From Stenotrophomonas sp. Marseille-Q4652 (GTDB lineage Bacteria; Pseudomonadota; Gammaproteobacteria; Xanthomonadales; Xanthomonadaceae), in the NCBI RefSeq assembly GCF_916618915.1, contig NZ_CAKAKE010000001.1, positions 434,001 to 498,000 of the forward strand: a stretch of DNA of 64,000 nucleotides, written 5' to 3'. The translations under genes were made by a program, and so were the position numbers. Numbering within the stretch: position 1 is the first letter of the stretch; each line of letters opens with the position of its first letter. The notes beneath the pieces are model-generated. The model was not told the DNA's origin, made no database searches, and saw only the letters and a program-made list of their open reading frames with translations. Positions 16,057 through 25,058 of this stretch are shown here, piece after piece.

Positions 16057-18852
16057 TCAGAACTTGTAGTTCAGTTCCGCCGAGATCTGACGGCCCACAG
16101 CCGAATAGGCGCGCCAGAAGTACGGGTACGAGTTGTAGGTGTCATCATTGCCACCGGCCTTGTCGAACACGTTGACCACCTGGATGCCCACCGAGGCCTT
16201 GTTGGTGATCTTCTTGTTCACCGTCAGGTTCCAGGTGAAGTACGGCGCAACGCGATCGGTCTCGGCCCAGTTCGGCAGCGAGCCGGCGCGGGTGCCGTAG
16301 ATCGAGGCGCTCCAGTCGTCCTTGCTCCAGGAAGAGTTCAGGGTGACCTTGCTGCGGTAGTTGAAGTACTGCATGTGGTCGCGGACGTTGACCAGCTCAC
16401 TGTCCGGCAGGTCACGCTCTTCCAGCTTCAGTACGTGGGTGTACTTCATGCCGAAGCCGAAGCGGCCCCAGCGGTCGGTGTCGAACTTGTAGTCCAGTGC
16501 GGCGTCGATGCCCGAGGTGCGCATCATGGCCTGGTTGAACGGAACCGACAGCTTCTCGGTGACCTTGTTGGTGCCCAAGTCGGTGGTGTCGCGGGTAATC
16601 AGGCCGGTAAAGTACTGGCACGCGCCCGAGTTGCCGTCCACCGCGGTGCCATCAATGGTCTGGCCCAGGATGCAGTCTGCTTCGTTGCGGAACAGGTAGT
16701 CGCTGTCGATGTCGGCAACGGCACCTTCCAGCTTGATGTTGTAGTAGTCAACGGTCAGCGACAGGTCGTCGATGATGTCCCACACCAAGCCGACGGTGAA
16801 CGACTTGCCAGTCTCTTCTTCCAACTCACGGCTGCCCTGGCGGGTGCTGAACACCTGGTAGTAGTAGTCGGTGTTGCCGGTGCAGGCGCTGGCCTTCGGA
16901 TCCAGGCCCGCCTGGCGGCAGCGCAGCTGGTCGACGATGTACGAGTACGAGCCCGACGGGCCGGCGAACACGTAGTGCATGTCCGGGGCGCGGAAGCTGG
17001 TGGAGTAGTTGCCGCGCAGCAGCAGGCTGTCGAACGGACGCCATTCCAGGCCCGCCGACCAGGTGCTCGCGCCGTCGACGTTGGTGACGTCGTCGTACTT
17101 GTCGAAGCGACCAGCGACGCTCGCCTTCAGCGAATCGAAGATCGGGATGCTGAGCTCCAAGCCCGCAGCGTAACGGTCACGCTCGCCACCACCGCCGGTG
17201 GCGGTCAGGTTGTAGATCTTGTCCGCGCCAGTGTAGGTCACGGTGGAGCGGATGTCCGGATCCAGGGTGTATTCCTGGGTCGCGGCTTCCACGACCAGCG
17301 CCGCGCTCAGCGGGCCGGCCGGCAGGTCGAACAGGTCACCGCTGATGGTGAAGCTGCCGGTGGTGTTCTTCGACGAGCCGCTGTTGCGGACGTTGGTGAT
17401 CAGCGAGTTGTAGACGTCCGGGGTCATTGGGCTGAACAGGCGATCCACGTTGAAGTTGTGGATGGCGTAGCTGCCCTGGTTGCCCAGCTTCGGTCCCAGG
17501 AAGTAGTCGTTGATCTTGTTCGTCAGGAAGCGGGGACGGCTGGTGTCGTAGTCGAACTTGGAGTGCGAGACACTGGCATCCCAGTCGAAGCGGTCGGCGA
17601 TGATGCCGCGTACGCCACCGACGACGTTGATCGAGGTTTCGTCATAGACGGTCGCCTGCGGGCCACCCACTTCTTCAGGGGTGAAGATGCGCTGGGCCTG
17701 CACGTAACCCAGGGCCGGGTCGTAGACGTAGCCGGTCTGCCAGAACTGGGTCGAGCTGTAGCCCTTGTTGGTGCTGTCGGTCACCAGCGCCTGGGCGTAG
17801 GCCTGCAGGCCGTTGGAGAAGTCGTAGGTGCCGGCGATGTAGCCGGAGACCTTGTCGAAGGCGTTCTGCACCGACTGGGTCGCCGGGTAGCCAAAGTAAC
17901 CGCAGCGGTTCGGCGTAGCGTTGTTCACGCTGGCCGAGCTGTTGTACGGGCTGAATTCCGGCGAGGTCGCGGCGCAGGCTTCGTTGAGGTTCTTGACCGA
18001 GTTATTGATGCTGCCGTCGGCGCCCTTCCACACGTACTGCGAGCCGGTGTTGCGGTACAGGTACACGCCGCTGGTCGCGGTGGCGAACTCAGGCTTGCCC
18101 TTGAAGTCGGGGTTGTCGTAGTAGGAGTCCATGAAGTCGCGCTGCGACGCCAGGATCTCTTCGCGGTTCAGGTACTCGGCCGCGTAGGTCACGCTCCAGT
18201 TGTCACCGCTCTTGCCGCCAGTGAACTGGAACAGGCCGGTGTCGCCGCCGCCACGGGTGGTGGTGCCGGCACGGACCTTGATGGAATTACCGTCGTAGTT
18301 GCTCTTGGTGATGATGTTCACCACGCCGGCCACGGCGTCGGAGCCGTAAATGGCCGATGCGCCACCGGTCAGGACTTCGATGCGCTCGACCGCAGCGCCC
18401 GGGATGCTGCTCAGGCTGACGGCGTTGGAGCGGCTGTTGTACGGCTGCGGGTAGTCCGCCATGCGCTTGCCGTTGATCAGGATCAGGGTGTAACCCGGAC
18501 CCATGCCGCGCATGTTCAGGAACTGGGCGTTCGGGGTAAAGCCGCTCTGGGTCAGTTCGTTCTGCACGTCGCCGGTGATCTGGCTCAGCGTGGTGAGCGC
18601 CTCATAGACGGTGTTGAAGCCTTCCTTCTCGATGTCGGCGGCGGTCAGCACAACGACCGGGGTCGGACCTTCCACGTCGGTGCGCTTGATGCGCGAGCCG
18701 GTGACGGTGACCTTGTCGAGGGTGGTGGCGCGTTCGGCCGAAGCGGTGCCGGTCTGGGCGCTGGCGTCCTGCGCGAATGCGGCCGGCGCACTCATCGCGG
18801 CCAGCAGGGCGCTGGTCAGAACGGTACGCTTGAATGTGGTTTTGCGAGTCAC
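16057..18852 (-). CDS. TonB-dependent outer-membrane receptor
   Basis: A 931-residue outer-membrane transporter. It starts at GTG 18852, which gives a signal peptide ending AFA-QD; the open frame extends upstream but without coding character. A TonB-box-like stretch (KVTVTGSRI, about residue 48) is followed by the plug domain (ADIEKEGF, NMRGMGPGYTLILINGKRM, VERIEVLTGGASAIYGSDAVAGVVNIITK) and then a 22-strand-type barrel ending in the aromatic signature LNYKF. Paired Cys residues occur in extracellular-loop positions. The ligand is unknown; the neighbouring S9 peptidase points to peptides. The gene has a long untranslated leader and its own terminator. Confidence 0.93.
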   Translation of the reverse strand: MTRKTTFKRTVLTSALLAAMSAPAAFAQDASAQTGTASAERATTLDKVTVTGSRIKRTDVEGPTPVVVLTAADIEKEGFNTVYEALTTLSQITGDVQNELTQSGFTPNAQFLNMRGMGPGYTLILINGKRMADYPQPYNSRSNAVSLSSIPGAAVERIEVLTGGASAIYGSDAVAGVVNIITKSNYDGNSIKVRAGTTTRGGGDTGLFQFTGGKSGDNWSVTYAAEYLNREEILASQRDFMDSYYDNPDFKGKPEFATATSGVYLYRNTGSQYVWKGADGSINNSVKNLNEACAATSPEFSPYNSSASVNNATPNRCGYFGYPATQSVQNAFDKVSGYIAGTYDFSNGLQAYAQALVTDSTNKGYSSTQFWQTGYVYDPALGYVQAQRIFTPEEVGGPQATVYDETSINVVGGVRGIIADRFDWDASVSHSKFDYDTSRPRFLTNKINDYFLGPKLGNQGSYAIHNFNVDRLFSPMTPDVYNSLITNVRNSGSSKNTTGSFTISGDLFDLPAGPLSAALVVEAATQEYTLDPDIRSTVTYTGADKIYNLTATGGGGERDRYAAGLELSIPIFDSLKASVAGRFDKYDDVTNVDGASTWSAGLEWRPFDSLLLRGNYSTSFRAPDMHYVFAGPSGSYSYIVDQLRCRQAGLDPKASACTGNTDYYYQVFSTRQGSRELEEETGKSFTVGLVWDIIDDLSLTVDYYNIKLEGAVADIDSDYLFRNEADCILGQTIDGTAVDGNSGACQYFTGLITRDTTDLGTNKVTEKLSVPFNQAMMRTSGIDAALDYKFDTDRWGRFGFGMKYTHVLKLEERDLPDSELVNVRDHMQYFNYRSKVTLNSSWSKDDWSASIYGTRAGSLPNWAETDRVAPYFTWNLTVNKKITNKASVGIQVVNVFDKAGGNDDTYNSYPYFWRAYSAVGRQISAELNYKF

Positions 18853-19184
18853 TTTGGAGAATCCCCTGAATTGGCTAGGATGACAGTTGCTACCGGGCCG
18901 GGAACGTCCCGGGAACGGGGAGAGGGCTGAACGGCAGCTGGCTGTGGAGTGAACGTAACATGACTTTAACGACTGGTGCACACTTTCCCAGCAACTTCTG
19001 CACAAATTTTTTATAAATAGGCTTGGTCCCACTGAGCCGATAGATGTAACTGGAGACGTGCGCCACCGGTGTACCTTGGCCTGGGCACCTGATCGCAGTG
19101 GTCAGGGATACGGGAGCAGGGCGGCCAGCCAGCTGTTCCGCTAGCGGCTGCTACCATTTCCGGCTCCCCATGATGGTTGTAGCC
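18853..19184. promoter_or_regulatory. 332-base divergent intergenic region (TonB receptor / apbC)
   Basis: No gene is evident. The only A/T-rich segment is 19003-19020, which on the minus strand could be part of the receptor promoter region. Closer to the receptor, 18890-18920 carries two GGAACG copies and a short CCGGGA/TCCCGG inverted repeat, probably in the leader of the mRNA. No confident -35/-10 pair can be named, and I see no known riboswitch. Confidence 0.5.
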
Positions 19185-20039
19185 ATGTCCCAGCCAACGC
19201 CGCGGGTGCCTGCCCGCGCAGTCCAGAACGGGCTGTCTCCGCATCCCCGCATCCGCAACGTCATTGCCGTCGCCTCGGGCAAGGGCGGAGTGGGCAAGTC
19301 CACCACGGCGGTCAACCTGGCCGTGGCCTTGGCCGGTCAGGGCGCGCGGGTCGGCGTGCTGGACGCGGACATCTACGGTCCCAGCGTGCCGGCGATGCTC
19401 GGCCTGGAGGGACGCCCCGAGAGTCCGGACAACAAGTCGATCGAGCCGATGCGTGCGTTCGGCGTAGAGACCATGTCCATCGGCTTCCTGATCGAGCAGG
19501 ACACCCCGATGATCTGGCGTGGCCCGATGGCGACCTCGGCGCTGATGCAGCTGTTCAATGACACGCTGTGGGGTGACCTGGACTACCTGCTGATCGATCT
19601 CCCGCCAGGCACCGGCGACATCCAGCTGACCCTGTCGCAGAAGATCCCGGTGGCCGGTGCGGTGGTGGTGACCACCCCGCAGGACATCGCCACGCTCGAT
19701 GCGCGCAAGGCGGTGAAGATGTTCGAGAAGGTCGAGGTGCCGGTGCTGGGCATCGTCGAGAACATGGCCGTGCATACCTGCTCGGGCTGCGGCAAGGTCG
19801 AGCACCTGTTCGGCGAGGGCGGTGGCCGGCGCATGGCCGAGCAGTACGGCGTGCCGCTGCTGGGCTCGCTGCCACTGGAGATCGGCATCCGCGAACAGGG
19901 CGATGCCGGCACCCCGATCGTGGCCGCCGCGCCGGAGTCGCCGGCAGCGCAGGCGTACCTGTCCGCGGCGCAGCGGCTGGTCGAGGAACTGGGCAAGCGG
20001 CCGCGGGCCTCGATCCCGATCAGCGCCAGCCTGCTCTGA
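19185..20039 (+). CDS. apbC: Iron-sulfur cluster carrier ATPase ApbC/Mrp
   Basis: A 284-residue P-loop protein that binds and passes on 4Fe-4S clusters in the cytoplasm. The deviant Walker A SGKGGVGKST lies near residues 30-40, the switch region DADIYGPSVP and the DLPPGTGD motif follow, and CSGCG (two Cys, late in the chain) is the cluster-binding pair of the family. It lacks the extra N-terminal DUF59 domain found in longer Mrp proteins. Start ATG 19185 is chosen because the conserved N-terminus begins there; an ATG pair lies at 19170. It probably has its own promoter, being divergent from the receptor. Confidence 0.92.
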   Translation: MSQPTPRVPARAVQNGLSPHPRIRNVIAVASGKGGVGKSTTAVNLAVALAGQGARVGVLDADIYGPSVPAMLGLEGRPESPDNKSIEPMRAFGVETMSIGFLIEQDTPMIWRGPMATSALMQLFNDTLWGDLDYLLIDLPPGTGDIQLTLSQKIPVAGAVVVTTPQDIATLDARKAVKMFEKVEVPVLGIVENMAVHTCSGCGKVEHLFGEGGGRRMAEQYGVPLLGSLPLEIGIREQGDAGTPIVAAAPESPAAQAYLSAAQRLVEELGKRPRASIPISASLL

Positions 20040-20178
20040 CGCCGCCCCGTCGTCGCATGCCGGCGTTCCACCGGCAGCGCGGCGCCCGGGCTGTCGGCTA
20101 GAATCCGGGGCCCGATGCGCGCCGCCAGCCGGCTGGCGCGCCTTCGGCCCCGACCTTCCGTTTTTTCAGGACCCGTGA

Positions 20179-20754
20179 ATGAGCATCAAGAGCGACCGCT
20201 GGATCCGCCGCATGTCCGAACAGCCCAACGGCATGATCGAGCCGTTCGAACCGGGCCAGGTGAAGCAGGTCGACGGCAAGCGCATCGTCAGCTACGGCAC
20301 TTCCAGCTACGGCTACGACGTGCGCTGCTCGCGCGAGTTCAAGGTGTTCACCAACATCAACTCCACCATCGTCGACCCGAAGAACTTCGATCCGGGCAGC
20401 TTCGTCGACATCGTGGGTGATGAGTGCATCATCCCGCCCAATTCGTTCGCGCTGGCACGCACGGTGGAATACTTCCGCATCCCGCGCGACACCCTGGTGG
20501 TGTGCCTGGGCAAGAGCACCTACGCCCGCTGCGGGATCATCGTCAACGTGACCCCGCTGGAGCCGGAGTGGGAGGGCCACGTGACGCTGGAGTTCTCCAA
20601 CACCACGCCGCTGCCGGCGCGCATCTACGCCAACGAGGGCGTGGCGCAGATGCTGTTCTTCCAGTCCGATGCCGACGACATCTGCGAGACCTCGTACCGG
20701 GACCGCGGCGGCAAGTACCAGGGCCAGACCGGGGTTACCCTGCCGCGGACCTGA
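20179..20754 (+). CDS. dcd: dCTP deaminase
   Basis: A 191-residue trimeric enzyme converting dCTP to dUTP for thymidylate synthesis. The N-terminal [12 protein letters not shown], the [12 protein letters not shown] stretch, [10 protein letters not shown], and [23 protein letters not shown] (with the catalytic Glu of LEFSN) are all conserved. The length fits the family. A TAGAAT -10-like hexamer sits at 20099-20104, about 75 bases ahead of the start, with no matching -35. A terminator follows 24 bases after the stop. Confidence 0.96.
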   Translation: MSIKSDRWIRRMSEQPNGMIEPFEPGQVKQVDGKRIVSYGTSSYGYDVRCSREFKVFTNINSTIVDPKNFDPGSFVDIVGDECIIPPNSFALARTVEYFRIPRDTLVVCLGKSTYARCGIIVNVTPLEPEWEGHVTLEFSNTTPLPARIYANEGVAQMLFFQSDADDICETSYRDRGGKYQGQTGVTLPRT

Positions 20755-20777
20755 CCGTCGCTATTGGTCACGCAAAG

Positions 20778-20806
20778 AAAAAGGCGCGGATGTCCGCGCC
20801 TTTTTC
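20778..20806. terminator. Bidirectional terminator between dcd and the small membrane protein gene
   Basis: A 12-bp stem (20778-20789 with 20794-20805) with an A run before and a T run after; it can end dcd on the plus strand and the convergent gene on the minus strand. It is a near copy of the terminator at 6925. Confidence 0.9.
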
Positions 20807-20822
20807 GTTCCAGCAATGTCCG

Positions 20823-20987
20823 TTACTTGCGCCCGAACAGCAGGCCAATGCCCACGGCCACCAGCAGCGCCGGCCACCACGTGGCGAAAATGCTGCCGAT
20901 GTTGCCGTTGATCCAGCCCAGGTTCTTTGCCAGGAAAAACAGGCCGACGATGATCAGGATCAGGGCGGCAAACAGGTTGGAACGCAT
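20823..20987 (-). CDS. Small LiaF/LiaI-type transmembrane protein
   Basis: A 54-residue protein made of two hydrophobic helices (about residues 4-22 and 33-49) joined by a KNLGWINGN turn, ending GLLFGRK. This pattern matches the small membrane domain found in LiaF/LiaI and DUF5668-type proteins, often linked to envelope-stress sensing, but no partner kinase or regulator is nearby, so the role is open. ATG 20987 starts just before the first helix; the longer open frame upstream is not membrane-like. It follows the HIT gene on the same strand by 31 bases. Confidence 0.75.
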   Translation of the reverse strand: MRSNLFAALILIIVGLFFLAKNLGWINGNIGSIFATWWPALLVAVGIGLLFGRK

Positions 20988-21018
20988 CGGCTTGCGGTGT
21001 CCGTGGTGGATGGGGGGC

Positions 21019-21441
21019 TTATCGTAGCCGCTGGCGCCAGATTTCGACACGCTCGGCCAGCACCTCCGGATCGAAACGCTGTGCCGGTCCCGTTCCCCAC
21101 ACCGGGCCCGGCCAGGCGGCATCGCCTTCGCGGCGGCCGACGATGTGGATATGCAACTGCGGCACGATGTTGCCCAGCGCGCCGATGTTGAGCTTGGTCA
21201 CGCCGGGCTTCTGCTTGAGGTGGCGGGAGATCTGGTTGATCTCGGCCAGCAGCAGGCGCTGCTGGTCGCCATTGAGGTCGATCCACTCGCTGGCCCCGGA
21301 CACGCGCGGCACCAGCACGATCCACGGGAAGCGGTCGTCATTCATCAGGCGGATCTGCGACAACGGGCCGTCGGCAATCAGCACGCTGTCGGTGGCAAGG
21401 CGGGAATCCAGTTCGAACTCGTTCGTCACTGCTTCGGTCAT
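21019..21441 (-). CDS. HIT family hydrolase with Q-x-H-x-H motif
   Basis: A 140-residue histidine-triad protein, probably a nucleotide phosphatase acting on dinucleoside polyphosphates or nucleoside phosphoramidates. The motif reads QLHIHIVGR (Gln95, His97, His99), so the first of the three usual histidines is Gln while the central nucleophile is kept. The following DAAWPGPVWG stretch is typical of a proteobacterial HIT subgroup. Its ATG overlaps the stop of the dienelactone hydrolase gene (ATGA at 21438-21441), so the two are translationally coupled. Confidence 0.88.
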   Translation of the reverse strand: MTEAVTNEFELDSRLATDSVLIADGPLSQIRLMNDDRFPWIVLVPRVSGASEWIDLNGDQQRLLLAEINQISRHLKQKPGVTKLNIGALGNIVPQLHIHIVGRREGDAAWPGPVWGTGPAQRFDPEVLAERVEIWRQRLR

Positions 21442-22097
21442 CGCAGGTTCTCGCTGAGGAAGGTCAGGGTGCGCTCTCGTGCCAGCCGTGCGCTGGGCTC
21501 GTGGTAGTGGGGGTCCCCGGCGCGGTTGAACGCGTGCCCGGCCGGGTACTCGAACAGCTGCATCTGCGGCAGCCGCTCGCGGTGCTGCTGTACCGCCTCG
21601 GCCGGGATGCTGGGATCCTCGCTGCCGAAGTGGAACATCACGGGAGCCTTTGGCGTCTCGCCGAGGAAAGCGGTATTGCGCGCGCCGTAGTAACTGACCG
21701 AGGGCAGCCCCAGGCGGACGGCGGCCAGCAGGGCGATCGTGCCGCCCCAGCAGTAGCCGACCGTGCCGACCTTGCCGGCGGGGGCCAGCACCCGCGCGGC
21801 GGCGGCGACGATGTCCAGTGCCGCGTCGGTGCCCAGCGCCTGCACCAGCTCGCGGCCGCGGACCAGGCCGGCGTCGTCGTAGTCCAGCTCGACGTCACGC
21901 TCGACCAGGTCGAAGAAGGCCGGTGCCAGCACCTCGAAGCCAGCCCCGGCAAAGCCGTCGGCCACGGCGCGGATATGTGCATTGGCGCCGAACACCTCCT
22001 GGATTACCACCAGTGCGGCCCGGGGCGGGGTGGCCGGGGTGGCGTGCCAGGCGGCAACCTGGCCGCGTTCGGTTTCCAGCGTAGTCCAGTGGCCCAT
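21438..22097 (-). CDS. Dienelactone hydrolase family protein
   Basis: A 219-residue alpha/beta hydrolase. The nucleophile lies in GYCWGG (Cys116, as in dienelactone hydrolase, not Ser), with the acid near SEDPSIP (Asp161) and the base in PAGHAF (His188). The family opens lactone or ester bonds of small molecules; the actual substrate here is unknown, and no aromatic-degradation genes are close. It heads a short minus-strand operon with the HIT gene and possibly the small membrane protein gene, facing away from rimO. Confidence 0.9.
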   Translation of the reverse strand: MGHWTTLETERGQVAAWHATPATPPRAALVVIQEVFGANAHIRAVADGFAGAGFEVLAPAFFDLVERDVELDYDDAGLVRGRELVQALGTDAALDIVAAAARVLAPAGKVGTVGYCWGGTIALLAAVRLGLPSVSYYGARNTAFLGETPKAPVMFHFGSEDPSIPAEAVQQHRERLPQMQLFEYPAGHAFNRAGDPHYHEPSARLARERTLTFLSENLR

Positions 22098-22152
22098 GGC
22101 TTTTCTCCTGAACAGGGCCCGACATTATCAGACGATGACCATGAGGGGATCG

Positions 22153-22185
22153 TTGGGCCAGCAGGGCCGCCCGCGCCGGTATAAT
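22153..22185 (+). promoter_or_regulatory. Candidate promoter for rimO
   Basis: A perfect TATAAT (22180-22185) stands out in a very GC-rich intergenic region, 57 bases ahead of the rimO ATG. The best -35, TTGGGC at 22153-22158, is 21 bases away, longer than optimal, so the -10 is the reliable part. Confidence 0.5.
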
Positions 22186-22242
22186 CGGCCGGCTTCCGGC
22201 CCCCGGTCATTCCGATCCCCGGCCCCCAGAACCGCATACCCC

Positions 22243-23610
22243 ATGTCCCAGCTGAACCCCAAAGTCGGCTTCGTCAGCCTTGGCTGTCCGAAGGCGTTGG
22301 TCGATTCCGAACGCATCCTCACCCAGCTGCGGGTGGAGGGCTACGACATCGTGCCGTCCTACGATGCCGCCGACGTGGTGGTGGTCAACACCTGTGGCTT
22401 CATCGATTCGGCCGTGGCTGAGTCGCTGGATGCCATCGGCGAGGCGATGAACGAGAACGGCAAGGTCATCGTCACCGGCTGCCTGGGCAAGAAGTCGGAA
22501 ATGATCCGCGAGCAGTACCCGGACGTGCTGTCGGTGTCCGGCCCGCAGGATTACACCAGCGTGATGGAGGCCGTGCATGCGGCCATCCCGCCGCGGCACA
22601 ACCCCTTCGTGGACCTGGTGCCGGACTACGGCATCAAGCTGACCCCGCGCCACTACGCCTACCTGAAGATTTCCGAAGGATGCAACCACCGCTGCAGCTT
22701 CTGCATCATCCCCTCGATGCGCGGCGACCTGGTGTCGCGCCCGGTCGAGGACGTGCTGCGCGAGGCCGAGCGGTTGGTCAAGGGCGGCGTGCGCGAGCTG
22801 CTGGTCGTCTCGCAGGACACCTCGGCTTACGGCGTGGACCGCAGGTACGCCCCGGGCACCTGGCGCGGCAAGGAATACGCCACGCGCATGAAGGCGCTGT
22901 GCGAGGGGCTGAGCGAGCTCGACGCGTGGACCCGCCTGCACTACGTCTATCCGTACCCACACGTGGATGACGTCGTGCCGTTGATGGCCGAGGGCAGGAT
23001 CCTTCCCTACCTGGATATTCCGTTCCAGCACGCCAGCCCGCGCATCCTGAAGCTGATGAAGCGCCCGGGTGCGGTGGACAAGACCCTGGAGCGCGTGCTG
23101 CGCTGGCGCGAGATCTGTCCGGACATCACCGTGCGTTCGACCTTCATCGTCGGCTTCCCCGGCGAGACCGACGCCGAGTTCGAGGCGATGCTCGACTTCC
23201 TTGATGCCGCGCAGCTGGATCGCGTCGGCGCGTTCGCCTATTCGCCGGTGGAAGGGGCAGCGGCCAACGCGCTGCCCGACCCGGTGCCGGAAGCGGTCAA
23301 GCAGGAACGCCTGGCCCGCTTCATGGAGAAGCAGGCGCAGATTTCCGCCGCCAAGCTCGAGGCAAAGATCGGCAGCGTGCAGCAGTGCCTGGTCGACGTG
23401 ATCGAGGACGGCATCGCCGTGGCCCGCTCCAAGGCCGATGCGCCGGAGATCGACGGCCTGGTGCACATCCAGAACGCCGAGGAGATGAAGCTGCAGGCCG
23501 GCCAGTTCGTCGACGTGGAAATCACCGACAGCGACGAACATGACCTGTTCGGCGATGCGCTGCCTGCCACGGCTCCGGCCAGCCGCAAGCTGGACCTGGC
23601 CGTCCTCTGA
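22243..23610 (+). CDS. rimO: Ribosomal protein S12 methylthiotransferase RimO
   Basis: A 455-residue radical-SAM methylthiotransferase that adds a methylthio group to the conserved Asp of ribosomal protein S12. The N-terminal MTTase domain holds three cluster Cys (Cys15, Cys51, Cys80), the radical-SAM motif is GCNHRCSFC (Cys147, Cys151, Cys154), and a C-terminal TRAM domain ends the protein. The [11 protein letters not shown] stretch and the SQDTSAYG motif favour RimO over MiaB. ATG 22243 is right before the conserved start. The DUF3025 gene follows after six bases, probably on one transcript. Confidence 0.96.
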   Translation: MSQLNPKVGFVSLGCPKALVDSERILTQLRVEGYDIVPSYDAADVVVVNTCGFIDSAVAESLDAIGEAMNENGKVIVTGCLGKKSEMIREQYPDVLSVSGPQDYTSVMEAVHAAIPPRHNPFVDLVPDYGIKLTPRHYAYLKISEGCNHRCSFCIIPSMRGDLVSRPVEDVLREAERLVKGGVRELLVVSQDTSAYGVDRRYAPGTWRGKEYATRMKALCEGLSELDAWTRLHYVYPYPHVDDVVPLMAEGRILPYLDIPFQHASPRILKLMKRPGAVDKTLERVLRWREICPDITVRSTFIVGFPGETDAEFEAMLDFLDAAQLDRVGAFAYSPVEGAAANALPDPVPEAVKQERLARFMEKQAQISAAKLEAKIGSVQQCLVDVIEDGIAVARSKADAPEIDGLVHIQNAEEMKLQAGQFVDVEITDSDEHDLFGDALPATAPASRKLDLAVL

Positions 23611-23616
23611 TCGCAG

Positions 23617-24450
23617 ATGCCGGATGCAGGGTCAGGGCGGCAGCAAGTCGCGCCGCCACGACGCTTCGTTCCGCCCTCCCGCGGCGAGGTTGATCCGGCC
23701 TGCTATGCGCATCCGCTGCTGGCGCCATACGCGTGCTGGCATGAGTTGCTGGCGGGGCCGCAATGGCCTGCGGTCGTGGCCCTCGACGCTGCGTTGTCCA
23801 TCACCGGCAAGCAGCTGGTCGAGCAGGACCATGCGCTGCTGGCTGATGGCCTCCACTACGAGCAGCGCATTGCCGCCGGGCGTATTGCCACCCGTCCGTG
23901 CAACTGGCATGACCTGTTCAACGCGCTGGCGTGGGCGCGCTACCCCGCGCTCAAGCACGCGCTCAACGCTCGCCAGTGCAGCGATATCGACCGCGTCGGG
24001 CCGCGCCGGCGCACTGCCGCGCAGCAGGCGCTGACCCAGTTCGACGAGAGTGGGCTGGTCGTGCGCGTGGCCGATACCGGCCTGCTGGCAGCCTGGGATG
24101 CACACGACTGGCAGCAGCTGTTCGTGTTGCGTGCGCAGGCATGGCGCGACAGCGCGATTTCGGTGGCTGCGGCGTTCGGCCATGCACTGCTTGAGCAGGT
24201 GCTGGTGCCGGGGCGGTTGCTGGTCGGCAAGTGCCTGGTGGTCGTGGCCGGTGACGATGCCGCCGCGCTCGAGATCGCAGCCGAGGCGATCCGTTCCGGC
24301 AAGGCGTTGAACGCGGCCTCGGAACTGCGGCCGCTGCCGCTGGCCGGTATCCCCGGCTGGCATCCGCGGCAGGATGCGGGCTTTTATGCCGGGCAGGATT
24401 ACTTCCGGCCGCTGCGCGAGGGACGGACCTATCCGCCGCCGCTGCGATGA
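23617..24450 (+). CDS. DUF3025 domain protein
   Basis: A 277-residue cytoplasmic protein matching the DUF3025 family by its overall layout: an N-terminal HPLLAPY and Trp-rich region, NWHDLFNALAWARYP near residues 88-102, and a short tail with Trp/Tyr-rich motifs (GWHPRQDAGFYAGQDYFRP). No catalytic motif is recognisable and no signal peptide is present. It follows rimO by six bases and ends exactly where the convergent greB ends, without a base between them, so read-through into the antisense of greB is likely. Confidence 0.78.
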   Translation: MPDAGSGRQQVAPPRRFVPPSRGEVDPACYAHPLLAPYACWHELLAGPQWPAVVALDAALSITGKQLVEQDHALLADGLHYEQRIAAGRIATRPCNWHDLFNALAWARYPALKHALNARQCSDIDRVGPRRRTAAQQALTQFDESGLVVRVADTGLLAAWDAHDWQQLFVLRAQAWRDSAISVAAAFGHALLEQVLVPGRLLVGKCLVVVAGDDAAALEIAAEAIRSGKALNAASELRPLPLAGIPGWHPRQDAGFYAGQDYFRPLREGRTYPPPLR

Positions 24451-24954
24451 TCAGGAGTCGTAGCGAACGTCGATGATGCAGAAGCCGGTGCGGCCGCCCG
24501 GCAGCTCGACCTCGAACTCGTCGTCGATGCGCTTCTTCAGCAGGGCCCGGGCCAGCGGCGAGTCGATGCTGATCCAGCCCTTGCCGGCATCGGTCTCGTC
24601 GGGGCCGACGATGCGGTACAGGTGGGTTTCGCCGCTGTCCACGTTCTCCAGCTCGACCCGTGCGCCGAAGAACACCGCCTGCGGATCGGACGGCGCGGTA
24701 TCGACCACGCGCAGCGCTTCCAGCCGCTTGCTCAGGTAGCGCACGCGGCGGTCGATCTCGCCCAGCTGCTTCTTGCGGTAGGTGTACTCCGCGTTCTCCG
24801 AGCGATCGCCCTCCGCCGCCGCCGCGGCCAGCGCCTTGACCACTTCCGGCCGGCGCACGCGCCACAGCTCGTCCAGCTCGGCCTTGAGCCGGGCATGGCC
24901 TTCGGCGGTGATCAGCGCGGTACTTTTTTCGGCAGGGGGACGCCAGCGGCTCAT
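24451..24954 (-). CDS. greB: Transcription elongation factor GreB
   Basis: A 167-residue factor that rescues backtracked RNA polymerase by stimulating transcript cleavage. The N-terminal coiled coil (about residues 14-80) carries the tip acidic residues in [16 protein letters not shown], and the C-terminal FKBP-like domain follows. The length and the [10 protein letters not shown] stretch fit GreB better than GreA. ATG 24954 precedes the conserved start. It is convergent with the DUF3025 gene with no gap. Confidence 0.93.
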   Translation of the reverse strand: MSRWRPPAEKSTALITAEGHARLKAELDELWRVRRPEVVKALAAAAAEGDRSENAEYTYRKKQLGEIDRRVRYLSKRLEALRVVDTAPSDPQAVFFGARVELENVDSGETHLYRIVGPDETDAGKGWISIDSPLARALLKKRIDDEFEVELPGGRTGFCIIDVRYDS

Positions 24955-25058
24955 GGATCGACAGGCAACATCAAGGGAACGGAATGGTAGCCGCGCCGGC
25001 TTGCACGGGGCCAGCCGATCCCCGAAGCTGCGCGCAGTCTCGACACGGATGTCCACGC

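Noticed and set aside
20040..20178. Terminator of apbC formed by TGCCGG/CCGGCA near 20058-20076.
   Set aside because: The stem is only 6 bp with no T run; it is not strong enough to list.
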